Below are positions 56,367 through 64,000 of a DNA stretch of 64,000 nt, piece by piece. Source of the stretch: Phallus indusiatus (Eukaryota > Basidiomycota > Agaricomycetes > Phallales > Phallaceae). Under the pieces are notes generated by a model, which searched no databases, had not been told where the DNA came from, and saw only the letters and a program-made list of their open reading frames with translations. Every line of letters starts with the position of its first letter. Positions within the stretch are counted from its first letter, which is position 1. The DNA is taken from positions 124,001-188,000 of the forward strand of contig JAQFWX010000031.1 of assembly GCA_027605045.1 (NCBI GenBank), given 5' to 3'. The position numbers and the translations under genes were made by a program.

Positions 56367-56762
56367 TGTCAGGGTACGCTACCGCCGTCTCTCATTTTCT
56401 TATTTATTATCATCGGCATCGTTTCTTTTCTATTTTATTTATCATTTCCGTATTTTACTTTCACTCTCCGTTTCCTTGTTCTGTCTCTATTTCACTTTCT
56501 CTACTCGCGCGCGTCGCGCGCTCGTACCCGGCGTGATGCCCGTGACATCACATCGCTTAGGTTCGGCTTGGGCGTCTGGCACTTAGCTGTGTCAGGGCCG
56601 CACGCCGCGTCGTCGTTTTATGTATATAGTCGCTGTACCTAGAGTGAGGGTCCCTAAGCTTGTTCTCTTAGGATCCCCTCCCTCTAGGTGAGTAGTTAGT
56701 TTCCCTTCCAATATATTCTCTTAGGATCCCCTCCCTCTAGCTTGAGCTGAGTAGCCCTAACA
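56367..56762 (+). repeat. 3' LTR of gypsy element 2
   Basis: 396 bp, preceded by a purine tract GAAGGGGGGATGG and followed by AGATC. Confidence 0.95.
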
Positions 56763-58781
56763 AGATCCTGAACTAGAACCCGGCGCAGATCTTTGAGAAG
56801 GTTCAAAAATCCTTCTAGTGCCAAATCCATTGCATGACGGTTATCACCGGCACGGGCTGCCAATGTTGCGAGTTCGCTTTCAACCCAGGGGAATAGCTGA
56901 GACGTGATCTCAGACGGAGGTTCTAGATCAATTAGATTGATCATTAGGATATTCAAAATAATGAAAACAATAAGCATACCAAGTGAGTCGCGTGCACAAA
57001 AATGTGTCTCCGGTTTTCGGGCATTATACATTGCGGCACCAAGGAGGGCCTCAATTGGCAATTGTCGGTCGTAAACAGAATTGTAGGAATCGCCACAACT
57101 CCAGCCCATTGCTCTGGTCGCTTCTTTGTCTGCGCCATGGTTTCGCATGACAAATGCTGCGGTGTAGCGCTGTGCATGTGTGACCTTCGACAAAACAGCA
57201 CCGGCTCTCTGGTGAAGCTTGCTTATGCGGGTAGCGTGATCTACATGAATATCAGAACATGCATCACATCTTCAAATATAAAAAAATTACTCTGGTATGT
57301 CATTGGTGACGATCTTGTGTCACCAGGGAATACTTTATATGTACACCATTCACGGCGGCCATAAATCCCATACCCTTCTGCCTGAGCGGCAGCCGAAAAA
57401 TCAGAGCTCCAATTATAGGGCTGTTCCTCATCAACAAGATGAAAGCGAACAAAGAAATAAAGGGCCAAAGCCCCAATAGAGCACAGTTCGACAAAGCGAT
57501 GGCGTATCGCTCCTTGCTCCTCAACTTTCCCGGATTGATTATGCTTCGCATTATCACAAAGGATCTTGAGACACTACATAAATTTCAGCAATAATATTAC
57601 TTCACTCAATCTAAATTATTTACCATAATTTCCTTGTCAAGCGAAGTTTCAAGAACCTTGACATTCTGTGAGAAAAGGTCTGATAACACAAGGTTGCGTA
57701 TGTTATCTCCGCGAAAGGCAGTACTCAGCGGCAGCAAGTACAGCGCACGATCACGCACGGCCAGGGCAAAATTCTTCCGCGTTTCTCCTATGATCAGACA
57801 TGACAGGGATATCTCAAACATCTGCTCGCGAGTGTATGTGTCTGCAAGATAACCCAAGCATAAGCACATTAAAGGACTGAAAAATGTACATAAATCATAC
57901 CTGCAGATGTCCCCACTGCTTTTCTAACCTGAGATAAGCGAACTCGAAATGGCTCATTATGCTTAACAGCGAATTCAATTCTCTTAATCCGATCATCTGA
58001 TCGAAGGTTGACAGTAGCATCTTTGTCGTCTGGATAAAGGTGGGCATTGCGACTGCGCTCCCGTTCAAGAGCGCTGATTGTATTCTGGATAGTTGCCCAG
58101 CCGACAGTCGTGCCTGGTATCACTGTCCCTGAAGCAGAACGCTAAATCAAAATATAGTATGTTCTCAATACAATACAGAATAGGCGAACGTACCCTTGGT
58201 CGCTTCAAAGTATAGTCTAAAAATAACACTACCTTTGCCGGAGTGATAGGTTTTGGTGGGATGCACTTTCGATTCGGATTTTGTTGTTTGAGAGCAAACT
58301 CCCTTTTTTCCCACCAGTCCGTGTAATCTTTTATATAAAGCGCATACTGACGGTGGGTGGTCGTGTCTGCTAAACACCTCTTTTGGACTTGATCGCGAAT
58401 CTCGTATGACAACATGCTGATTTCCTGGACCTCTGTGTCATCTCGGGCCATTTCTACATGCGGGGCTTCATGCGGGTTCAGCTCCAAAAGCTGCTTGTTT
58501 GGGGGCAACGTATTTAATGGGAATGGTACGGCTGTCGCAGAAAGACTCGGACAGGCTGTTTGAAGTTCACTCATTATCTCGAGTGTTCGGTTTTGGGGGA
58601 AAGATATCTGAGAGATGGGGAATTGGTGGGGAATTGGGAGGGTTTTATCTTCAACGGACGGCATAGGCGTCTCGTTATTCGGACTTGGACATAGGCCAAG
58701 AGTGGTCGCGAGGGGACCCTCCGGATAGTTAGGATCTGCAGCTTGTTTGACGCGTCGTGTAGTTTTTTTCGCTCCACGCAT
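56763..58781 (-). pseudogene. Crypton-type tyrosine recombinase, 5' part with catalytic domain
   Basis: It starts MRGAKKTTRRVKQ at 58781. Exons 58194-58781, 57901-58141, 57624-57841, 57291-57573, 56980-57240 and 56763-56922 join in phase. With the 3' part the gene encodes 953 codons. The N-terminal part has a SAM-like core-binding segment (RQYALYIKDYTDWWEKR, PAKVVLFLDYTLKRPR). Catalytic region: FRGDNIRNLVLSDLF (box I Arg), IRHRFVELCSIGALALYFF, KVTHAQRYTAAFVMRNHGA (HxxR) and GWSCGDSYNSVYDRQLP (nucleophilic Tyr). R-HxxR-Y are all present. Only the gypsy insertion in exon 6 disrupts it; no other stop or frameshift seen. The promoter faces the right end of the composite element, about 730 bp away. 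Confidence 0.8.
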
Positions 58782-59513
58782 CCTGGACGTCTGGTGTCAG
58801 GTAAAATGGATGAAGGAAGAGAGAGAAACTGAAGAATAAATTTGCTTGCTTGTGACAATATTTACCCAAGTGAGACTATCAAGTGAGACACGGGCACGGG
58901 CGGCGACTTTTTTCTGTGTTCAGTTCTATTTTTGAAGCAACGCGAATATTGTCTTGCGCGAACAGGAAAATAATTTCAAATAGATGGCATTGAAATTAGG
59001 CTTATTTTACAATGTAATGGCGGCGTGAATAATGTATCTAAAAAAAGAATATCCTCTGGAAACGAGACTTTAAATCAGTCTTGTCGGATCCGGGAGAGAT
59101 AGAGAATATGACGGAGCTCACCTTTATGTACTCCTTTCATCATCCCATCCTTCGTGATTTGTGTTTGTTCAGCGGCAGTGCAATGAGACGAGTGTCCACG
59201 CCCTCGCGCGACTCTGAATATTGGAGTTGGCTGGTGTCAGGAGGAGGAGGACGAAAAGGATGAGACGCGACGCCAGTTGATGTAATCAACAGTTTTCGTC
59301 CCATCACTCGGCATTTAGTGGTTTTGGGGGACGGCGCGCCGTCACGTTCGGGGCGCTAAGGCACGACGGGCATCTCTGCCTAGCTCATGATTAACGGATG
59401 TATTCAACTGGTGACCCCGGTAGACCTCCGATCGCAGGTCACCAGAGGTCACCAGAGGTCATCGGCGGGCAAGGAAGGCGTGGGACGTGCTGACAAACAG
59501 TATGTACTATGCT
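58782..59513. other. Right end of the composite element: promoter and subterminal sites
   Basis: Noncoding. It contains the 14-bp palindrome GACGGCGCGCCGTC at 59330-59343; CTGGTGACCCCG at 59408-59419; CGATCGCAGGTCACCAG at 59429-59445, which extends into tandem 10-bp AGGTCACCAG repeats to about 59461; and CAGTATGTACTATGCT next to the junction. It probably holds the recombinase promoter and recombination sites. Confidence 0.55.
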
Positions 59514-59517
59514 CTAT

Positions 59518-60427
59518 ACAATCACAATCTAGTCATCGCATCACCATGCCATCTCTACGCAAACTCGTGCTAACAGGCGTCTGTGGAATTGATAACTTGA
59601 ATTTCATTCTGGGACATTTAGAGTTCGATGAAGTTGATTTTGATATTACCTGTGACGATTTTTACTCCAAAATCTCCGACTCAGAACTCTTATTACACTT
59701 CCTCGCGACTCAGCGACGGTTCTCACTTCTTTCGGTCGTCCCCTACTTTTGCTCGTACTCAGGTGCGGATACGGCTATCGAATTCTCCGAGAAGATGGTT
59801 ATGGGGTTCCCATTCCATTCTCGTCCTAAAGACAGTGCAGTATTCAGAATACTGTACAATGACTACGCGCCCTTGGACACCTTGTCCGGTTCGCTCCGAA
59901 AATTCAAAATTATTACGCACATGTACTTGGAAAATGTTTCGCCAGAAACTACGGGCCTTGGAAGTATTTTTCTTCTACTAGATAATCTACAACTTTTGTG
60001 CGTCAATCATTCCCATTGGAATGAATATATCAATGATGACGGACTAAACTTCGGTATAAATTTGACTTGGACAATGTACTTGGATGTCCTGGTGCCTCAG
60101 GTGCAGGAATCGAACTCTCAGGTGGAAGCAGCCTCGGATTCAGAATTAGAAAGCGAAGTGGCCCCTGGATCGGACGTCGAAACCACCCGAGTACAATTCC
60201 CGTGCCCCTCTTTGCAGATTTTGGACCTATTTCTCATTGGCCCTTTTGAGGAATTTTATATTCGAAAGCTCATCCGATGTCACGAAACTCGAGGGCAAAT
60301 GGGACACCCGTTCAAGTCAATAACTCTCTATTCCCGATCTCCAACCTTCGTCGAAACCGCTAGAACATGGCTGCGGACTCATGAACCTGGATGTTTGCAA
60401 GTCCACGTTGAACTGTGGAGTAACTGA
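59518..60427 (+). pseudogene. F-box/LRR-like protein, copy F, 3' part
   Basis: It resumes exactly where 43998 stops relative to the paralog (HRITMPSLRKLVLTGVCGIDNLNFILGHL). It continues through LSDITH-like sequence (here IITHMYLENVS), the acidic linker, PCPSLQILDLFL and the conserved end GHPFKSITLYSRSPTFVETARTWLR...VHVELW to a stop at 60427. The Met in the element at 59387 is not the true start. Open frame; promoterless unless driven from the element. Confidence 0.78.
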
Positions 60428-61401
60428 AATCGTGTCACGCGAAAGGTATGAATTAAATTTCATCTGAAGCATTTTTGTTCGCTAACAAATTTACTATATT
60501 GTGGATGGAAAAATAATACAATAGCATCCTCGTCCTTTACATTCCAAAAGCGTATCTGAAATCCATGCAGGTGTTGTTGCGTGAGTTAGTGAGCGACCGG
60601 TATTTGCACTATATGTTTAGCTGTGTTGTTTGGTGCCATTCTAGCATTTTGATTTTCAAATCCAAATTCCCTTTCCATATGCATTTGAATTTCCTTTTCT
60701 AACTCATGTTTTTCATTCCTTTAAATCACAATTTAGCAACAGTTCCATTTTCCTGGAACATTCTTCTTGAAAACTGTTATCAAAATTTTCATTTAGCCTT
60801 ACAAAATAAACCTCTGTTTCTCTTCCAGTTTTCCTCTTGAGCACATGGCATTCGCTAATTCCCCTTCTCTTCGCTCCTGAGGGCCGAGGCGCACGTATCA
60901 TCGTGCAAGGGAATCGGACCTACTAGTGCCGCCGTCTTTACAAACTGGAAGCAACAATAATGTGAACAGTTTCTGAGATAGAAAAAATCATGTCATGGGA
61001 AAAATGACAATGTCTAAACTTGAATGATGTTGAATCTGGCTATTGACTAACGGTTATAACGCACCTTTCATTTTCAGATACTTTTGCTCCATTAGGAACC
61101 AATCAATAAATCAAATATAACCTAAGCGGGAAAACGGGAGTATGGATGGTTCTGGCGATCAAATGACATAGTTCAAAAATGAGGCTAATGTATAGAAAGG
61201 ATTCCACTAACTCAAGTAAACCATTAACGGTGCAATTAGCCGCGAAAGTTCGTACTCAATCGTCTCAAATTTTCAAAGCGCTCTGGCCATGATGATGGGT
61301 GGCTCGCTCCGGGGCGCGTCGCTAGGCGTGTTGTGGGTGGCAGTGGGTGAGTGCTCCCATTCGCAAACTTCCACGCTAACGTAACGCAACGACGCTGAAA
61401 A
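60428..61401. other. Intergenic, F-box 3' flank repeat and promoter box
   Basis: GTTCCATTTTCCTGGAAC at 60742-60759 and the following about 150 bp repeat the flank at 37026-37190. The promoter box GTGTTGTGGGTGGCAGTGGG lies at about 61328-61350, with a GCAACGAC block before the ATG at 61402. No gene. Confidence 0.55.
61328..61401 (+). promoter_or_regulatory. Conserved F-box promoter box
   Basis: GTTGTGGGTGGCAGTGGGTG plus a downstream TAACGCAACGACG block just before the start codon; same arrangement at 43198 and 63805. Confidence 0.55.
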
Positions 61402-63215
61402 ATGCTGAATCGCGTTCCATACGAAGTCTTCAGTAATATTATTAAGTTGTCATATAAAGGCTCCTCAATTCTTGTTAGACGCTAAAGCTTACTAATATTG
61501 ATTACACGACTCGAATGTCGCTGAGTTAGTTTTTCCTTCAAAGGAGGTTTTTTAGACTCAGCGGAATAACAGTTTCGTTGTATATAAAATCTCTTTATTC
61601 TCTATTATAATATAGTTTCCCTTTTCCTCTTCACTCCAAACGCTCTTTGACAACAATTCTCACCACTATGTTCGACGCCGAAGAGACATGCCAACCTCCG
61701 ATTCAGGCGACCCACGTTTGTCGTTCATGGAGGATCGCACTACTGTCCGACCCAACGATGTGGACTCGCATCAAGCTGAACTTCACCGGGAAAAATTCAG
61801 ACGAAGTGGAAGAAATGATCTCCCGGTCCGGTTCCGCGTTGTTGGACGTCTATATCAAACAACTTGAAGATTCCATCGACCCGCCTCAATTTGTTGATTT
61901 GACGAATACACTTTCTCATATTCACAGAATTCGGAACCTCCAGATTTTCATCCCAGATACGCTTATTAACGTTGTCTTTCGCCTCCTCAGGCAGCCCGCC
62001 CCGAGGTTACAAAGGCTCTATTTTCATGTCTGCGATCTCTCAAATGAACAGGAATGGGATAGAACGCTCCAGGAAGCCTATCCGAATTTATTTCTTGCAA
62101 ATGCGCCAAACCTCAAACATGTACATCTTTATATCTCTGCGGGTCTCAAGAAACAATCCCTTTCCCTGCTCAAAAATTTAAACCTGACGAGGCTTCACCT
62201 TTCCATTATCTCTAGCACGATCGTCGATGGTGATATTCTCCTCGCCGTTCTTCGTTTGTCACCGTGCCTTCAGGTTATCAACATACTATGGGCAATCTTG
62301 GATTCCAAGATCGTTGGTACTATACAATCTAACGATCGCATCACCTTGTCGTGTTTGCGCAAACTCGTGCTAGGAGGCAGCTTCGGAATCGATAATTTGA
62401 ATTTTATTCTGGGATGTTTAGATTTGGATAAAGTCGATTTTGATGTTACTTGTGACGATGTTTACTCCGAAATTTCCGACTCAAATATCTTATTACACTT
62501 CCTCGCGACCCAACGACGGCTTTCCCTTCTTTCGGTTACTCCCTACCTTTCCTCGGATACGGATATGGCGATCGAATTTTCCGAGAAGATGGTTATGGGA
62601 TTCCCCGCGTTCCGTCCTCTCCCTAAAGACAGTTCAGTATTTAGAATACTATACAACGACTACGCGCCATTGGAATCCCTGTTTGATTCACTCAAGAAAT
62701 TCAAAATGTCCGATATTACCCATATGTACTTGGAGTTCGTTCCTGCGGAGATCACGGGCCTTGGAAGTATTTTCCTTCTACTAGACAATCTACAACTATT
62801 GCATGTCAATCACGCCTCCTGGAACAAATACTACAGCGGCCAAATTTCAACTCGGAAAATGTATCTAGATGTCTTGGTGCCTCAGGTGCAAACACCAAAT
62901 TCTCAGGTGGAAGCAGCCTCGAATTCAGAAACAGATCGCGACTCAGACTATGAGTCGAATTTCGAAGCTACCCGAGTACAATTCCCGTGCCCCTCTTTGC
63001 AGTTTTTGGAACTAGCTCTTTCTGACACGTTTGAAGAATTTTACATTCAAAATCTCATCCAATGTTACGAAATTCGAGAACAAATGGGATACCCGTTCAA
63101 GTCAGTAACTGTCTACTCCAGATGTTCAACTTTCGTTGAAACCGCTAGAGCATGGTTGAGGACTTATGGGCCTGGATGTTTGCACATTCATGTTGAATTG
63201 TGGAAATTCATTTGA
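61402..63215 (+). pseudogene. F-box/LRR-like protein, copy G, interrupted by a solo LTR
   Basis: It starts MLNRVPYEVFSNIIKLSY at 61402. After codons for KGSSI the frame is interrupted by a 183-bp solo LTR. Joining across one ATTCT restores SILTTMFDAEETCQPPIQATHVCRSWRIALL exactly in frame with the paralogs. From 61668 the rest is a clean frame through the LRR region, LSDITH-like sequence, an acidic linker and PCPSLQFLELAL...GYPFKSVTVYSRC...HVELW to 63215. The long 3' frame (Met at 61668) could be expressed from the LTR as a protein lacking the first half of the F-box, or the gene may be dead. Confidence 0.8.
61473..61655. mobile_element. Solo LTR, 183 bp, TSD ATTCT
   Basis: TGTTAG...CAACA termini with ATTCT at 61468-61472 and 61656-61660. 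It contains CGCTGAGT/ACTCAGCG inverted halves and a TATA-like GTTGTATATAAAATC near 61576. It is unrelated to the 396-bp gypsy LTRs; the short length suits Copia or a small gypsy family. Left by recombination between the LTRs of a former element. Confidence 0.85.
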
Positions 63216-63689
63216 GGTTGTTTATCGCGACCTGGGAAGGGTACGAATTATGTTTCATCTGAAACATATTCTCTCGTTTACAAAATACATATTCATTATG
63301 GGCAAGGTTGGAAATGTATATCATCCTAATTTTTACATTCTTGAAACATATCTAGAATTCATGCACTTATGCAAGGGAATTAAATCTACTAATGCCGCCG
63401 TCCAGAGTAGAAGCTAGACTTCTGGTAGTGATGCGTATAACGAATATGAAGAATTAATTGACGTTAAATGGGTCCCGCACGAGACTGTCGCCATCATGTG
63501 TGTGTAGTGAAATATCTTATTTGCTTGACCGCATAAGTAAACATCGGGACGCAGTCATTGGCAGCTGAATTCTGATCACAGGTTTCCAAGGTTCTAACTT
63601 TACTACGAACATCAGCATAACTAGTATAGCGGCTATTTATAATTGAAATCACCACCAAGATCATCTCAAGCAACACCTGATGCAATTTT

Positions 63690-63760
63690 ATTGATTTTCT
63701 TCCACTCCTTCAGCTTCCTTCGGCCAATCGTTAACTTCATTCTTACTTCTCTGGGACAAG
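63690..63760 (-). pseudogene. Relic of the terminal M1 aminopeptidase exon
   Basis: AGAAGTAAGAATGAAGTTAA aligns to the AG-flanked last exon of the aminopeptidases at 28260 and 37750, with substitutions and an insertion. No other exons are nearby. Confidence 0.6.
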
Positions 63761-63804
63761 GGTCAGCATAGCGTGCATCAGAGCGCGTCGGCGGCGTCGC
63801 TAGC

Positions 63805-63879
63805 ATGTTGTGGGTGGCAGTGGGTGAATGCGCCTATTCACAAACTTTTCCGCTAACACAACGCAACGACGTTGAAAAA
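63805..63879 (+). promoter_or_regulatory. Conserved F-box promoter box
   Basis: Third copy of the TGTTGTGGGTGGCAGTGGG box with an AACACAACGCAACGACG block directly before the ATG at 63880. Confidence 0.55.
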
Positions 63880-64000
63880 ATGCTTAATCGCGTTCCATAC
63901 GAAGTTTTCAGTAATATTATCAAGTTATCATGTGAGGACTTCTCGCTCATCGCTCCTATATTCGACGCCGAAGAGATATGCAGACCCCCAATCGAGGCGA
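63880..64000 (+). CDS. F-box/LRR-like protein, copy H, N-terminus (cut by window edge)
   Basis: MLNRVPYEVFSNIIKLSC, then FDAEEICRPPIEA up to the edge, the same start as copy G without the solo LTR. About 40 codons are visible, with no stop. Confidence 0.75.
   Translation, partial: MLNRVPYEVFSNIIKLSCEDFSLIAPIFDAEEICRPPIEA

Larger units (their letters stand above)
50564..56762 (+). mobile_element. Ty3/gypsy chromovirus, element 2, 6199 bp, TSD AGATC, gag-defective
   Basis: Second copy of the same family as element 1, very similar along the whole length. LTRs are 50564-50955 (392 bp) and 56367-56762 (396 bp). They differ only in a GC-rich stretch near 50705, where the 5' LTR lacks four bases and has changes. 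Target duplication AGATC at 50559-50563 and 56763-56767. Both LTRs share variants that differ from element 1 (CTCTCATT, CATCGTTT, TTTCCCTTCCAAT), so it is a separate subfamily and not a duplication of element 1. A 13-bp deletion breaks gag. It interrupts the recombinase gene in the opposite orientation. Confidence 0.97.
43999..59513 (-). mobile_element. Composite Crypton-like tyrosine-recombinase element with XPG nuclease cargo, 15.5 kb
   Basis: The segment lies between two halves of one F-box gene. Excising it with one copy of the 4-bp junction repeat CTAT (43995-43998 and 59514-59517) rejoins the halves in frame, with only a 6-bp in-frame duplication (ACAATC) relative to the intact paralog near 62320. 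Longer shared sequences exist nearby (GTACTATG at 43992 and 59504), so the exact crossover is uncertain. Contents: XPG-family nuclease (44489 onward), repeats, and a tyrosine recombinase with a GCR1_C-like tail (58781 to 49289), both pointing inward. The 6.2-kb gypsy element 2 is nested inside the recombinase. Inverted subterminal motifs lie at 44170-44186 and 59429-59445. Confidence 0.65.
63216..63879. other. Intergenic with aminopeptidase relic and promoter box
   Basis: A decayed minus-strand copy of the last aminopeptidase exon lies at about 63690-63760 (RSKNEVNDWPKE; compare [12 protein letters not shown]). The promoter box TGTTGTGGGTGGCAGTGGG is at about 63805. No gene. Confidence 0.55.

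Noticed and set aside
43999..59513. hAT or Zisupton-type DDE transposon, from the 8-bp GTACTATG repeat
   Set aside because: No terminal inverted repeats at these exact ends and no DDE transposase; the 4-bp parse restores the reading frame better.
59387..59542. Start of the right half of F-box copy F at the Met at 59387
   Set aside because: This Met lies inside the composite element; homology to the family starts at about 59518.
1..64000. CRISPR arrays, rRNA genes, bacterial operons
   Set aside because: No regularly spaced repeats with unique spacers and no rRNA signature; the gene structure is eukaryotic throughout.

Overview
The window looks like nuclear DNA of a mushroom-forming basidiomycete (Agaricomycetes). 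Genes are broken by many 45-100 nt GT-AG introns. The gene families are typical of that group: a multi-exon P450, a Cys-type GST, a macrofage-activating-glycoprotein-like secreted protein, an expanded F-box/LRR-like family and chromodomain Ty3/gypsy elements. I saw no prokaryotic, CRISPR, rRNA or convincing tRNA signal. Intron and exon calls were made by eye from splice motifs, reading phase and paralog comparison, so single-base errors are possible.

Layout. 1-5.4 kb: minus-strand genes (edge fragment, unknown 211-aa protein, omega-like GST, unknown spliced gene). 5.4-23.4 kb: four minus-strand F-box/LRR-like genes in a tandem, segmentally duplicated array. One is split by a complete 6.2-kb chromovirus with identical LTRs, and the array also holds a 264-bp MITE-like element and a 668-bp TIR element. 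24-42 kb: two M1 zinc aminopeptidase paralogs in inverted orientation (24142-28331 plus; 37696-41849 minus) around an intact P450, a secreted GPI-type glycoprotein gene and an F-box gene broken by 250 bp. 43-60 kb: one F-box gene split by a 15.5-kb insertion. 61-64 kb: an F-box gene interrupted by a solo LTR, and the start of another at the edge.

The most interesting object is the 15.5-kb insertion (about 43999-59513). Its right end encodes a 953-codon, nine-exon Crypton-type tyrosine recombinase with a C-terminal GCR1_C-like DNA-binding domain, transcribed inward. Its left end encodes an XPG/FEN1-family nuclease with all acidic motifs, also transcribed inward. It has direct repeats at the junctions, inverted subterminal CTGGTGACC motifs and GC-rich hairpins near both ends. 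A second chromovirus (50564-56762) has inserted into the recombinase exon; without it the element would be about 9.3 kb. That is larger and more complex than a classical one-gene Crypton and resembles the captain-at-the-edge layout of ascomycete Starships.

The F-box array acts as a sink for transposable elements: four of eight copies are interrupted, and in three of them removing the insert and one target-site copy restores reading register. The gypsy elements appear young and carry a Tf1-like self-priming signature: 11 nt just inside the 5' LTR are complementary to 11 nt of the LTR starting about 30 nt after a TATA box.
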